Source: Palaemon carinicauda (lineage: Eukaryota > Arthropoda > Malacostraca > Decapoda > Palaemonidae). Taken from it: a stretch of DNA of 64,000 nucleotides. The stretch lies in assembly GCF_036898095.1 (NCBI RefSeq), contig NC_090728.1, positions 85,876,789-85,940,788 of the forward strand. The letters run 5' to 3'. Under the pieces are notes generated by a model. It saw nothing but the letters and a program-made list of their open reading frames with translations. It did not search any database and was not told the origin of the DNA. A program made the translations under genes and the position numbers. Below are positions 1 to 10,739 of this stretch, piece by piece (position 1 is the first letter of the stretch; each line of letters starts with the position of its first letter).

Positions 1-1309
1 CCAGCACATTGATGTGAAATTGGCGGAATAAGGGAGACCAAAGACCTTGAACTTTCCTGAGCTGAGAATAGCCTCCCCAACCTGATAGGGATGCGTCCGT
101 GTGAATGATTAACTTCGGAGGCGGAAATCGAAGGGGAACTGACTTTGACAGATTGTTGGCCCTTGTCCAAGGTAGAAGTCTTTCCCGGAGAATGGGAGGA
201 AGGCGGACTTTCCTGTCCCGGAGCTTCCGGTTCGCCCTCGAACGCCAGACACGATTGATATCTTTCAATTTTGCCTTCAGAAGTAGATCCGTCACTGAAG
301 CAAATTGAAGGGACCCTAGGATCCTCTCTTGGAGTCGTCTGGAACTTACTTTGTCTTTTAGAAAGCGTTTGGTGTTCCTTGCAATCTCTAACCTCTTGGG
401 TTTGGGAAGACACAGAGTATGAGATATAAGATCCCATTGCAGGCCGAGCCATTGGAACTTTGATTTCGGAAGAAGACGGGACTTCTTGAAGTTGATCTGG
501 AAGCCCAGAGATTGAAGGTATTGGATGACTCTGTGAGTGGCTTTTAGGCAATTTTGGGAGGTGTCTGACCAAATGAGCCAGTCGTCCAGATAGGCTACTA
601 CTTGAATCCCTTGATTTCTGAGTTCCTGAACAGCAACTTCTGCTAACTTTGTGAAGATCCTTGGGGCGATGTTGAGCCTGAAAGGCATCACCTTGAAGGA
701 GTAACTTTTGTCCCCTAGGCGGAAGCCTAGATACGGACGGAAGTGTCTCGCTATCGGGACGTGATAATAGGCGTCTGTAAGATCGATAGAGGTGGTGACG
801 GCCCTACGGGGAAGTAAGGTCCGCACCTGCGAGACGGTAAGCATTCGAAACTTGTCGCATTGAATGGACAAGTTGAGAAGGGATAGGTCTAGAATCACTC
901 TTCTCTTGTCCGAATCCTTCTTCGGGACACTGAACAGCCGACCCTGAAACTTCAGGTGTTTCGTTTCTTGTATGGCGTTCTTTTTTAACAGGTCCTGGAC
1001 AAATTCGACTAGGTCCGGAGTGGAATGTTGATGAAATCTGTTCGGAGGTGGAGGTCCTAGAATCCAACTCCAGCCCAGTCCCTTGGAGATGATACTGAAA
1101 GCCCAGGGACTGAACCTCCATTTGTTGCGGAAGGCATAAAGCCTCCCCCCTACCCGCTGCACCTCAGTATTGGTTTGAGGAGTTGCCTCCACGTCCGCCT
1201 CGGAAGTTCTTTCCCTTGCGAAAGAATCTACCTCTACCTCTGTTCTGGTCTGAACCACGGTGGTAGCCTCTACCTCTATTATAACTCTGGGAAGAGCCTT
1301 AAGCCTCAT
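1..1309 (-). CDS. Reverse transcriptase/RNase H of DIRS copy A, partial (open at window edge)
   Basis: An uninterrupted frame from ATG 1309 runs off the left edge (436 codons visible). In order it shows an N-terminal spacer, RT motif 1-2 (GRLFSVPKKDSDKRRVILDL), the first catalytic Asp block (IDLTDAYYHVPI), a block reading PFRLNIAPRIFTK, and the active-site block VVAYLDDWLIW. The RNase H domain then begins with IIHTDASLSGWGGYS. The YLDDWL form is typical of DIRS-type RTs. One oddity is Arg in PFRLN, where the other copies have FGL. The frame overlaps the end of gag by 11 nt (ATGAGGCTTAA). The protein would copy the element RNA into DNA. No stop codon was seen, so this copy may have been active recently. 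Confidence 0.85.
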   Translation of the reverse strand, partial: MRLKALPRVIIEVEATTVVQTRTEVEVDSFARERTSEADVEATPQTNTEVQRVGGRLYAFRNKWRFSPWAFSIISKGLGWSWILGPPPPNRFHQHSTPDLVEFVQDLLKKNAIQETKHLKFQGRLFSVPKKDSDKRRVILDLSLLNLSIQCDKFRMLTVSQVRTLLPRRAVTTSIDLTDAYYHVPIARHFRPYLGFRLGDKSYSFKVMPFRLNIAPRIFTKLAEVAVQELRNQGIQVVAYLDDWLIWSDTSQNCLKATHRVIQYLQSLGFQINFKKSRLLPKSKFQWLGLQWDLISHTLCLPKPKRLEIARNTKRFLKDKVSSRRLQERILGSLQFASVTDLLLKAKLKDINRVWRSRANRKLRDRKVRLPPILRERLLPWTRANNLSKSVPLRFPPPKLIIHTDASLSGWGGYSQLRKVQGLWSPLFRQFHINVL

Positions 1310-3547
1310 AAGACTGGTTAAAGGCTGGAGAGGTGGTGGAGGCACCGGGAAGCTGGCTCTTAGGGAGCAGAACGGTGACATAGTCGTCCGATGAAGGAGC
1401 CTGAGAGGTGGAAGGCTGTGCAGGAGCAGCAGGAGATGGAGGAAGAGGCTGACGGAAAACAGACGAACTACTCTGCTGTTGCCGGAACTGGGTGGAGGTA
1501 TACGGGCGGAGCTTCTTCCTACCCCGGGCTTGGTAATTTGCGGGATCATACTTCCGCTTAGGAGTCAAACCCCAACGGGCTTTAAGGCTCTGATTAACCC
1601 TAGTAGCCTCTGCCAAGACTTCCTCCACAAGATCCTCAGGGAAAAGATTTGAACCCCAGCAAGAGGACCGGATAAGTTTATTAGGCTCGTGCCTAATAGT
1701 CGCCTCAGCCAGGATGTGTTTGCGGCACCTACGTTTAGCAATAGCAAAGTCATATAGATCGAAATATAACGACTGCAAAGTAGCCTTATTGAGAGACTTA
1801 AAGATACTCTCAGTATCATAAGTTAAGGCTATCGACTCCGTAGACGTGGCCAAGTTCAAAGTTCGCCCAACACGTAGGCGGGAATCATACTCCTGTTTAA
1901 TAAGAGATTCCGGGAGACGGGGAAGCCGTTCACTAAACATAACTGAAGCACAGTCCGCTGTTAACTTGCCAGAAGTAAAAGTGGTATGGACATTGTCCCA
2001 ACACTCATTACCTGAAGGAAGAAGGAGGGAGATCGGATCCACCTCTCGGATGGGAGGCAAGGGCTTCTCCTCCAGAGCATATTGGAAAGCAAGCTCTGCA
2101 ACCTTATTGACGCATGGAGTCACGGTGTTCTTGTCCATTAAGAACATTGTGAAAGAACTCTTATAAGGCGTCAACATGGTATTGGTGCAACCAATATCAT
2201 TCAGGAACCTAGCCCAAACAGATTGGGCTTGTTCTTTTGGGAAAATGACAGTCTCTTTGGGGACCTTATCCAGCCGAACCAGAGCTTCCTCGGTAAGCCT
2301 GGCATAACCATGAAATGGAAATGCGAGACCAGGAGGAAAGAATTCAAAATCCTCTAGAGGACGAGTACCAAGACCTACCAATGTTAACATCCCATCTGAG
2401 AATGGGGAATGAAGAGCCATGCGCCAAGGGTTATTCTTGGTAAACGGCGGAAGTTTAGAGGCATCCGGGATGAAAGAGCTTTGAACTCGCTCCGGAGCAC
2501 CTTGCTCTAATGCCCCAAGTCTCTGACCAATGTTAGAGAACATCGTGTCCATCTTGGCATGCATTTCCGACACAATCTTAGATTGCATCTCCGACACGAT
2601 ACGAAGCATGGCTGATTCGGAAAGGCCCGGGCTAGGAGCAGAAGTGGCGGGTTGTACTCCCGGGTCGTGAGACTTAGAGGAGGAGCCGGAAGCCTTAGAT
2701 GACGGGTTTGTATTAGACTTGGAACTATGGGAAGCCTTGTGGGGCTTACGAGCTTTTGGCAAAGTTCTCGATGTAGACTTATCTTTGGGGGGAACCGGGT
2801 GTGATCGATGAGACGAATCACGGTCCCCAGAAAAACCATGGAAAGAAGAGAGATCAGATGAAGAAGAAAGAGCGGGGCTGAGGATAGGAATCTCAGCGCC
2901 GGTAACACCTGCCTCACTTACCACCCTACCTGCATCTGGATCATCCAACAACATAGGCTCAACGTCCAAGTTCATGGAAGCCACATTGTCTTCCAGATCT
3001 CCGGGGGCATCCAACGGATCTTGTTCCTGGTCGATGAATCCCACTATGGTGGCATCAATGTCGGCAATGATGGGTGCCGCAACATGCCTAGCCACAGCGG
3101 CTGAAGACTTGGCATTAGGGTAGATCATGGCACAGTAGTCTTCAGATAGGACGTAAGGCTGTTTAGATTTCACGTTTCGGGCAAATCCCCCAACCCACAC
3201 TTTCAGGGTGGCCCGAGCCGCAGTCTTCTGCTCTGGGGATGCCTGAAATAATAGTGGGAATTACAAAAAGGAAGATTCCCAGCAGTCCTTCAAGACCATA
3301 GAAATCTTACTAAATAGTGTATGTATACCAAAAAAGGTAAAATAATTAGGAAGGCAACATAGCCAACGGGACTCACCGAATCAGATCCGAGGGTGGTGAT
3401 GAGGTCAAAACAGACCATACAGTTATCAGGGTGCCAGACCACGATGTCCTCCAGCTGAACTCCGCAGAGGGCGTGAGACCTACATACAGTGTGGCCACAA
3501 GGCTGATGAAGAACAGCCACACAAGCCGTCGTCTGACAATGCACCAT
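1299..3547 (-). CDS. Gag-like protein of DIRS copy A, two predicted exons
   Basis: Exon 1 is 3377..3547 (57 codons from ATG) and exon 2 is 1299..3242; a 134-nt intron lies between. Exon 1 ends at TTCG|GTGAGT and exon 2 follows TTATTTCAG; both junctions are phase 0, so the joined frame stays open. Exon 1 encodes a Cys/His-rich module (PCGHTVC, HALC, CMVC) that may bind zinc. Exon 2 holds a Ser-rich linker, a long folded region, and a basic Gln/Pro-rich tail. No ATG opens exon 2: its 5' part is open back to the acceptor, which favours splicing. The presumed role is the structural or RNA-binding protein of the element. A second acceptor-like TTTTTATAG sits directly before the exon 1 ATG, suggesting another upstream exon. 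The stop TAA overlaps the RT start codon region. Confidence 0.72.
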
Positions 3548-3571
3548 CTATAAAAAGAATAGTATATGAGA

Positions 3572-3722
3572 AACTGTAATTCTCTTAAGTAGGGGCGGGT
3601 CCGGAGGACCCGGGACTAAACATGAGTCTAACTTAAGACTAGAGCTTAACTGTAATACTCTTAAGTAGGGGCGGGTCCGGAGGACCCGGGCCTAAACATA
3701 AGTCTAACTTAAGACTAGAGTA
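3572..3722. repeat. Two-copy 76-bp tandem repeat in leader of copy A
   Basis: The unit starting AACTGTAATTCTCTTAAG at 3572 repeats at 3648 with few changes (GTAATTC to GTAATAC, CATGAG to CATAAG). It includes the GC-rich block GGGGCGGGTCCGGAGGACCCGGG, which contains the palindrome GGGTCCGGAGGACCC. It lies just upstream of the first gag exon of copy A, in presumed leader or 5' intron sequence. Confidence 0.85.
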
Positions 3723-3723
3723 T

Positions 3724-5092
3724 AGCTATCCATTCCGGTCGAGCCGGGATCATAAAGAAGGATGCAACAAAGAATTAAGACACATGGTGTCTGATTTCCC
3801 GGAGCGAGGTTAAGCCCCGGGCCGGGAAATAAAAGTACATCCATAAACCAATACATATAGGAACTCCGGGATAGTGATCTGTCATATATAATCATATATA
3901 ATCATAGGAACTGTTATAAATTAAGAGGGGGGCGGAACTGTAGATAAGAACCGCCAACAGAACCCGGAGGGTTTCGTATAACATAATAAAAGTGTGATAG
4001 GTAAATATAAAATAGGGTGCACCGGGATCCTACTCTGTTGACCGGTGGCCAACCCGTCTAGACAGAGACGAAACCGCCGGGACACCCGGAGGACAAAGTC
4101 CATAAACACTGAACTACCCCCTCTAAAAGGAGGGAAGGCAACGGTCCCCTAGGGGAGGGGGGAGAGAAGCCTAGCCACCCACCTAGCGATAGGGGGAGCT
4201 TGGGGGAGGATCACGTGATACGAAGCAGCAGGGCTACCAACTGACGATCCCCAAACACAGATCATACGGAGTAATAAGCACAAATATTCATTATAAAAGT
4301 AATAGCGTTGACAAATATATAAATATACACATAAAAAATTTAGGGCCAGGCGTGCAACATAATAAATAAATCCCAAAGGACAACAACCTGATGGCTTATA
4401 TAATAAAATTGCCGCCTAGTAACGAAGGTCGGCAAGCCATCTACGATACGTAACTGATATCGGCCCTAAATATGAACCACAAGGGTTCTAAACGCTAAAT
4501 AATGAATATCCACAATAAAAACATATAAAATTTAAACTAATAATAAAATTAATACACTTAGTAACACCGCGAGTGAAACTAAAAGCTCTCAAAACAGGAG
4601 TACCAACTGTAAGCGGAATCGAGCAAGACCGAGATGATCGAAGAGAATAAACTCCTATAATTTAAATATTAAACGATCTAGATTGCTCAAAACACAGCAA
4701 AACATAGCTTGGTACTTAACTTAGACGGTGTCTCCTGGGAAACCGATGAAGAAGCCATAATCCAGTGAAAAATAAGGCAAAACACGAGAGCACAAAAAAG
4801 CGGGTTACAACACAGGCGTGCTAAAAAGGAGTTGAGTTCTGAGCGGATGCAGAGTTGGTGGTGCCGAGTGAGGTTGAACGGCTCTCCTCTATTGGGGTCT
4901 TTGTCGTGGATGAATCTAAATAGTGCGGGACCTCTGGATTATACGCCCAATTTTATACCGACACCAATAGGTGAGCGAGCTAGTTAACCTAGCACTCCTT
5001 TACATTTTTTCTCTGGTATATTTAGCAGTAAATTACCTAAGAATAAGTGCTAATAGGAGCTTATTCACTGGCCGGCACAGGTTCAAGCCCAG
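3724..5092. other. Non-coding leader of copy A; no gene seen
   Basis: AT-rich sequence with short GC islands. No coding frame with recognisable similarity and no terminal inverted repeat could be identified. It probably holds the 5' untranslated region and right end of copy A, plus a few tens of bases of flanking sequence before copy B begins. Confidence 0.4.
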
Positions 5093-5424
5093 AAATGATA
5101 TTTTGATTATAGAATAAATTTTTGAATATACTTACCCGGTGAATATATAATAGCTGACGTCTCCGACGGCTCGACAGATTCCAAAAACTCGCGAGCGATT
5201 GCCGTGAAGGTTGCGGGTGTGCCCACCAGCGCCGACTATCGGCCAGATACCGCATATACTTGTCAATTTCTCCAGTTCTTCTCAGTCCGCTGGGTCTCTA
5301 TCGGGGAGGAAGGGAGGGCCTTTAATCTATATATTCACCAGGTAAGTATATTCAAAAATTTATTTTATAATCAAAATATCATTTTTAAATATTAAACTTA
5401 GCCGGTGAATATATAATAGCTGAT
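5093..5424. repeat. Left inverted terminal repeat plus internal complementary region of copy B
   Basis: The outer end runs from AAATGATATTTTGATTATAG through CTTACCCGGTGAATATATAA. Its complement follows at about 5325..5383 (TATATTCACCAGGTAAGTAT through AATATCATTT). Immediately after this, TAAATATTAAACTTAGCCGG through TATAATAGCTG (5384..5424) is the complement of the right end of the element (11450..11488). The region therefore joins complements of both ends, which is the layout by which DIRS elements are known to template circular intermediates. Confidence 0.88.
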
Positions 5425-5800
5425 TCACACCCATGGTGGACCAGTATTAATACAATAAAGGCGTATATGCTCAAGAGTTTTTGACAACTATTCAAAAAAC
5501 AGACTTAAGTATAGGTACCTGGTAAGGAAGCTGACTCTGATAATTACTCTGCCTCATTAGTCCGCTATCCTCACGAAGCCCAGCGATCCTCTTAGGATGC
5601 TGAAAGACTCCCAGGAGCTGCTATATCCAGGGTGAACACCCCTATAACAGGACCTCATCAATACCCTTAATCTGGGCGCTCTCAAGAAACAATATTTTGA
5701 CCACCCGCCAAATCAAAAAGATTGCGAAAGACTTCTTAGTCTCCCGTACAACCCAAACTAAGATTAAAAATTTCAAGAGTAGATTAAAAGGATATTGGGA

Positions 5801-6790
5801 TTAAGGGAATGTAGTGGTAGAGCCTTCACCCACTACTGCACTCGCTGCTACGAATGGTCCCAGTGTGTAGCAGTCCTCATAAAGAGTCTGGACATCTTTC
5901 AAGTAATATGAAGCGAAAACCGACTTGCCTCTCCAAAAGGTCGCGTCCATAATACTTTTAATGGATCTATTTTGCTTAAACGCTACAGAAGTTGCTATCG
6001 CTCTAACTTCATGAGCCTTGACTTTAAGTAAATTATGATCCTTCTCACTTAATTGAGAGTGTGCCTCCCGAATCAAAAGTCTAATAAAATAAGACCACGC
6101 ATTCTTAGACATGGGCAAAGAGGGCTTTTTAACGGAGCACCATAAAGCCTCTGAACAACCTCATCGCGGTTTAGTTCTGGATAAACAAAATTTAAGAGCT
6201 CTAACGGGGCACAGCACTCTTTCAACTTCATTCCCCACAATCTCAGAAAGACTGGGGATTTCAAATGATTTAGGCCAAGGACGAGACGGAAGTTCATTCT
6301 TGGCCAAAAAACCAAGTTGAAGAGCGCATACTGCTTTATTAGCGGAGAAGCCGATGTTCTTGCTAAAAGCATGTATCTCACTAACCCTTTTAGCCGAAGC
6401 CAAGCTCACCAAAAAAAGTGTCTTGAGGGTAAGATCCTTCAGGGAGGCTGAATCTAATGGTTCAAACCTGTCTGACATAAGGAACTGTAGGACCACGTCC
6501 AAGTTCCAAGCAGGAGTCGAAATATGACGCTCCTTGGAAGTCTCGAAAGACTTAAGCAGGTCTTGGAGATCTTTGTTATTAGAAAGATCCAAACCCTTAT
6601 GCCTGAAAACAGAAGCTAACATGCTTCTGTAGCCTTTAATGGTGGATGCAGAGAGGGAGCGACCGTTTCTCAGATAAGGCAGAAAATCCGCAATCTGCGC
6701 TACAGAGGCACTTGGAAGAGGAAATAGAGGAGGACTTGCACCAGTCTCTAAATACCTCCCATTTCGACTGATAGATCCTGATGGTAGAGG
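5801..6790 (-). pseudogene. Tyrosine recombinase of DIRS copy B, one nonsense mutation
   Basis: Integrase of the phage/DIRS tyrosine recombinase family, which would insert the circular DNA copy. The frame reads KWEVFRDWCK, an N-terminal core-binding region (SVAQIADFL, STIKGYRSML) and then the catalytic part. Catalytic residues are visible: Arg in LASAKRVSEIHAF, the HxxR block AHEVRAIATS and Tyr in FASYYLKDV. An in-frame TGA at 6161..6163 replaces the CGA (Arg) found in copy C, splitting the frame into 6161..6622 and 5801..6118. No frameshift was seen between the two halves, so a single base change appears to have broken the catalytic part. The C-terminus ends GEGSTTTFP. Confidence 0.85.
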
Positions 6791-6795
6791 ATCTT

Positions 6796-8310
6796 CTAGC
6801 CCTCGCGATCGCTTAGCTGCCTCCTTCGAAAACCCTCGAGCTCAAAAGTGTCTTTTGATAGTCTGAAGGCAGTTAGACGAAGCGTGGGGAGGCTTTGATG
6901 AAATCTCTTTACGTGAGGCTGTCGCAAGAGATCCATCCGTAACGGCAGACTTCTTGGAACGTCTACCAGCCATAGAAGTACCTCTGTGAACCACTCTCTC
7001 GCGGGCCAGAGTGGAGCAACCAATGTCAACCTGGTCCCTTCGTGAGAGGTGAACTTCTGCAGCACCTTGTTTAGGATCTTGAAAGGTGGAAAGGCATAAA
7101 CGTCCAGGTGAGACCAGTCCAGCAGGAAAGCGTCTATGTGGGCTGCCTCTGGATCTGGAACTGGAAAGCAGTAAGTCGAGAGCCTCTTTGTCAGTGTCGC
7201 AAAAAGATCTATGGTGGGTTGACCCCATGTCATCCATAGCTTCTCGCACACAGTCTTATGCAATGTCCACTCCATGGAGATGACTTGTCCTCTTCTGCTG
7301 AGGCAGTCCGCCAAGACATTCATTTTTCCTTGCACAAATCTCGCCAAAGGAGAGATGTTACTTGCCTTAAATGGAGTTCCTTCTGATCCGTGGATCAAAG
7401 ACCCGAGCATTCCAGACTGTCCAGTGGAGCTCCCTAACCCAAATCCGATGCATCTGAATACAACACAAGGTTTGGGTTCTTGATCGCAAGAGAAAAACCT
7501 TCTCGAAGTCTGATGTTGCTGTCCCACCAAGTTAGACATGTCTAGACTGAGTTGGAGATTGGGAAAGAGATACTCTCTAAGCCCTTCTCCTTGTTCCAAT
7601 GGTTTAGGTGAAATTGGAGAGGGCAAAGGTTGAATCTCCCCAGAGAGATAAACTACTCCAGCGATGAAAGAGTTCCCACGAGGCTCGTTCAAACTCTTAC
7701 AAAGCAACTGTTTTTCTCTTGCAAGTGAAGGACTTTTAACAGAGCTTGTTCCATTCTTGTGGGAGACAAAAAGGCCCGAAAAAAATCCGACACTGTATCT
7801 CCATTCCCAAATAAAGAATAGTCTGGGATGGAGTACTGTAAGTTACGACTTCTCTACGTTCACTATGAGACCTAGCTCCTTGGTTAGGTCTAATGTCCAT
7901 TAGAGGCCTTCCAGACAGCGATTTAATGACGACGCCCTGATTAGCCAGTCGTCAAAATACAGGGAGGCTCTGAATCCTCCAAAAAAAAATGTAGAAAGCT
8001 TGCTACATTTTGCAAGGGCCTTGTAAAAACAAGAGGAGCAGGAATGAGGCCGAAGCACAGTGCTCGAAATTGGTACATTACTTTCCCGTCCACAAACCTC
8101 AGATGTTGTTGAAAGTTTGGATGAATCGGGATGTAGAAGTATGCATCCTGAAGGTCGAGAGAGACCATCCAGTCGCCTTCCCTTACTGCTGCCAAGACAG
8201 ATTTGGTAGTCTTCATTGTGAACTTTGTCTTGACAATGAACGCATTGAGCGCACTTACATCTTAAGTACTCCTGCAGTGAACGTGGCTGCCAGATCATTG
8301 GAGCCATCCC
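6796..8310 (-). pseudogene. Reverse transcriptase/RNase H of DIRS copy B, frameshifted and deleted
   Basis: The RT core is seen as WMVSLDLQDAYFYIPIHP, YQFRALCFGLIPAPLVFTR and, in another frame, SLYFDDWLIRAS. The frame change falls at a T-run near 7981-7989. The active site reads YFDD instead of the usual YLDD. RNase H is recognised by NVLADCLSRRGQ and EWTLHK, followed by the region after RNase H (TIDLFATL, DAFLLDWSHLDVYAFPPF, LTLVAPLWPAREWF). Compared with copy C, about 200 bp of the RNase H core (the HINGKELLAVHLAL and NSDNTTTLAY parts) are missing near 7370. The product would not be functional. Confidence 0.82.
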
Positions 8311-8319
8311 TGATAGCCT

Positions 8320-10040
8320 TGTTCATGCATGACGTAATTGTATAGCAATACATTGACAACTGGAGAGACCTTCTTACTTAAGGCTCCCAGTGACCAATCT
8401 AACAAATAAAAAACTTCAAACGCTCGAAAAAACTCCTAACAGGAGATGGTCTAGTTCTGAAGCAGACCATAAAATCTTGGAGCGTCTCATGGCTAGACAA
8501 CGAGGAGAGTCCACTAGGCTTAAGAAGTCTCCCTGGGCAGAGGCAGGTACTCCCAAGCCGAGAACTTCTCCTCGAGCTTCTCCTGTGTCACACCAGACGC
8601 CCGAGCGAGAAGCTAATTAAGAAGGAGGAAAAGCAAAAGCAGACTTTCCTAAACTTCTCCTGGATTCCAACCAGTCTCCCAGTAAGAGCATGGCCCTCTT
8701 GGAAGAACAAGAGAGAACTGACTTCGTAAATGTAGGAGTTGAAGAAAGTCATGCCAAGAGTAAACTCAGACGGCGGAGCAGCCGTTACAAAACGAGTAGG
8801 ACAAAATTTCACTAAAGAAATTCATAATTAAAAAACAAGGGATTGTTGGACCACCCTAGGTTATTCCTCTTCTGAATGACTCCCCAAAGGTACATTAGTT
8901 GAAAGGGGGTCATCTACTTCTTCAGAAGGCACATCATCTGATAAATCTAAAGTCTTGCGAGAAGGAGATTTATATTCAGAATGACGTGAAGGAAAAGCCT
9001 GACAGGCTACATCAACTTGTATATGAACAGAAGTTAAAGTTGGAGGGTTGATGTCACGTTGTGACTGCAGAGAATGTTATTCTACTACACGTCGTGACAG
9101 AAGTAACTGACGTTCAAACGTCCCGTAGTAACAGCGGTGACTGCTGTTCGATGCTATATCGTGACTACGATGACTGACCCTCGACGTCACGTCATGTCTA
9201 CAGTGTCTACCGCTCAACGTCACGTCGTGTCTGCGGTGTCTGCATCTCAACGTCACGCTGTGACTGAGGTGGCTGACGTTCAAAGCGATCAAAGTTACAT
9301 CGAGATTTATGCTCCGCATCTCGCTTAACAGCAAAGCTGTCACTAGAGATAACGTCAGCGTGGCGTAACAAAGCTCGTCTAGAAGGTTGAAGACCCGAAT
9401 CACGTATCCCAGAACCGTGACGTACAAAAAGCAAAGGATCCTTTCGCACAGGAACAGGATCGAAAGCTTCTATTGAAGAAGAAAGCTTTAACAGCATATC
9501 TAACTTCGGATCAACCTATGACTGCAGTGGCTGACGTTCAAACGTCACGTAGTAAACAGCAGTGACTGCTGATCGATGCTATATCGAGACTACGGTGACT
9601 GACGCTCGATGTCACGTTGTGTCTACGGTGTCTACCGCTCAACGTCACGTCGAGTCTGTGGCAAAAACGTCTGTACATGAACATCATCGCTATGAACGGG
9701 ACTCTTATTATGACTACAGCTAGGACGTTGAACTTGTTCTGAAGGAACTAATAAATGTTTCAACCGTCTCGAAACTTTACGCCCAGGCTTTTAAAGAGAC
9801 GAATCATCGGAAGACGAGGAGAAACTTCGTCTCTCCTGTCTTATGGCAAGGATGTGCTTGCCGAGCAACGTCTGATACCTTTGAGGGAACGTCTGTTCGT
9901 TGGTTTACACTCCTCACTCCCTTAGGTCCTACGACATTCCTTCTCCCTGGTGCAGGGGAGCCTGAAAGAGGTCTCGGACTAGGCAAGTGACAAGCACGAA
10001 CAAACGAACCCTCCGCAACACAGAACATGTTTTTTGCACT
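8320..10040 (-). pseudogene. Gag-like gene of DIRS copy B, decayed
   Basis: The start is taken at ATG near 10034 (frame beginning MFCVAEGSFVRAC), because the following block GRRNVVGPKGV, DQRTDVPSKVS matches copies C and D. Further pieces are GIRDSGLQPSRRALL near 9400 and a Pro/Ser segment near 8600-8810. The middle is made of short repeated units that encode runs of Gln, Ser, Arg and Asp. Frameshifts and stops break it into at least four pieces. The function can only be inferred from position: it precedes RT, as gag does in DIRS elements. Confidence 0.6.
9109..9661. repeat. Duplicated block of short repeats inside gag of copy B
   Basis: The block beginning CTGACGTTCAAACGTC at 9109 recurs at about 9531, roughly 421 bp later, with CGATGCTATATCG and GTCTACCGCTCAACGTCACG in both. 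Within each block a unit of about 27-30 bp containing CAACGTCACG is itself repeated. This is a repeat-length change within a coding region. Confidence 0.75.
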
Positions 10041-10314
10041 TACTTCACTGATATCGTATTTTTCAATAATTTCACATTAAACATGAATAAATCTGATTTC
10101 TACCTGAAGCACGCAATTCTCCCTTACATCAAAAGGTTAGAATTGCGAAATGAGTCGTATAATGTAAGCACATTAGTACAAAATGAAACACACATGCAAA
10201 AATCAATAAACATATACATATATATCGAATAAAACGGAAATATATAAAGTTAAAAAGATCAGTGACTGGGGAGGAGACTAAACACTAGTTCACCAAGGAC
10301 TACGTTTTCAATCT

Positions 10315-10498
10315 CTCACCGTACAGTGCCTTGGGACGAGAATAAAAACTAAAACGTTTTATCCTCTCTCCCCGTACAGAGACTTGGGACGAGAGTAAAA
10401 AAAAAACTGAATCGAGAACAACGTTACTCGCTCCCAAACTCCTTGTACAGAGACTTGGGACGAGAATAAAGATCGGATCGTTCTCTCTCTCTCTCTCC

Positions 10499-10536
<38 letters not shown>
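10315..10536. repeat. Minisatellite units and (TC)n microsatellite in leader of copy B
   Basis: Three units contain GTACAG(A/T)G(A/C)CTTGGGACGAGA near 10321, 10374 and 10442. They are followed by an interrupted TC tract at about 10483..10536. The same arrangement, shorter, occurs in copy C near 24790-24950, so it is part of the family-1 leader. Confidence 0.8.
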
Positions 10537-10539
<3 letters not shown>

Positions 10540-10739
10540 CACTCACAAGAGAATGGCCCACTCACCCTTCGTCAATAACAGGTTATTTGACAAAAGGAAA
10601 AAACTGAAAGGACTAAGAAATTGAAAATTAACAAGTTCCTTTAAATTAGTATCTAAAACACTTCAGTTTGAAAGAAGAATGAACAAAACGTCAAAATCGA
10701 TTTACTCTTCCTGCAAAGTGAAACCGTGATTCTCTCTTT

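Larger units (their letters stand above)
1..5060 (-). mobile_element. DIRS-type retrotransposon copy A (family 4), 3' part outside window
   Basis: Read on the minus strand, this copy carries a non-coding leader (about 5060 to 3550), a two-exon gag (3547 to 1299) and an RT/RNase H frame that is still open at the window edge. The RT is of the DIRS kind, with the Y-L-D-D-W-L active-site block; the tyrosine recombinase expected downstream would lie left of base 1. Its sequence differs from the other nine copies, so I treat it as a separate family. It is the least decayed copy in the window. The right boundary is set only by the start of copy B at 5093; I could not find the right terminal repeat, so 5060 is approximate. 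Confidence 0.75.

Noticed and set aside
3290..3376. Coding extension of exon 1 of copy A past the donor
   Set aside because: The residues after the GTGAGT are hydrophobic and unlike gag, and end at a stop; the donor/acceptor pair gives a consistent frame instead.
7664..7903. Plus-strand open frame of 79 codons in copy B
   Set aside because: Lies opposite RT/RNase H sequence that is conserved in copy C on the minus strand.
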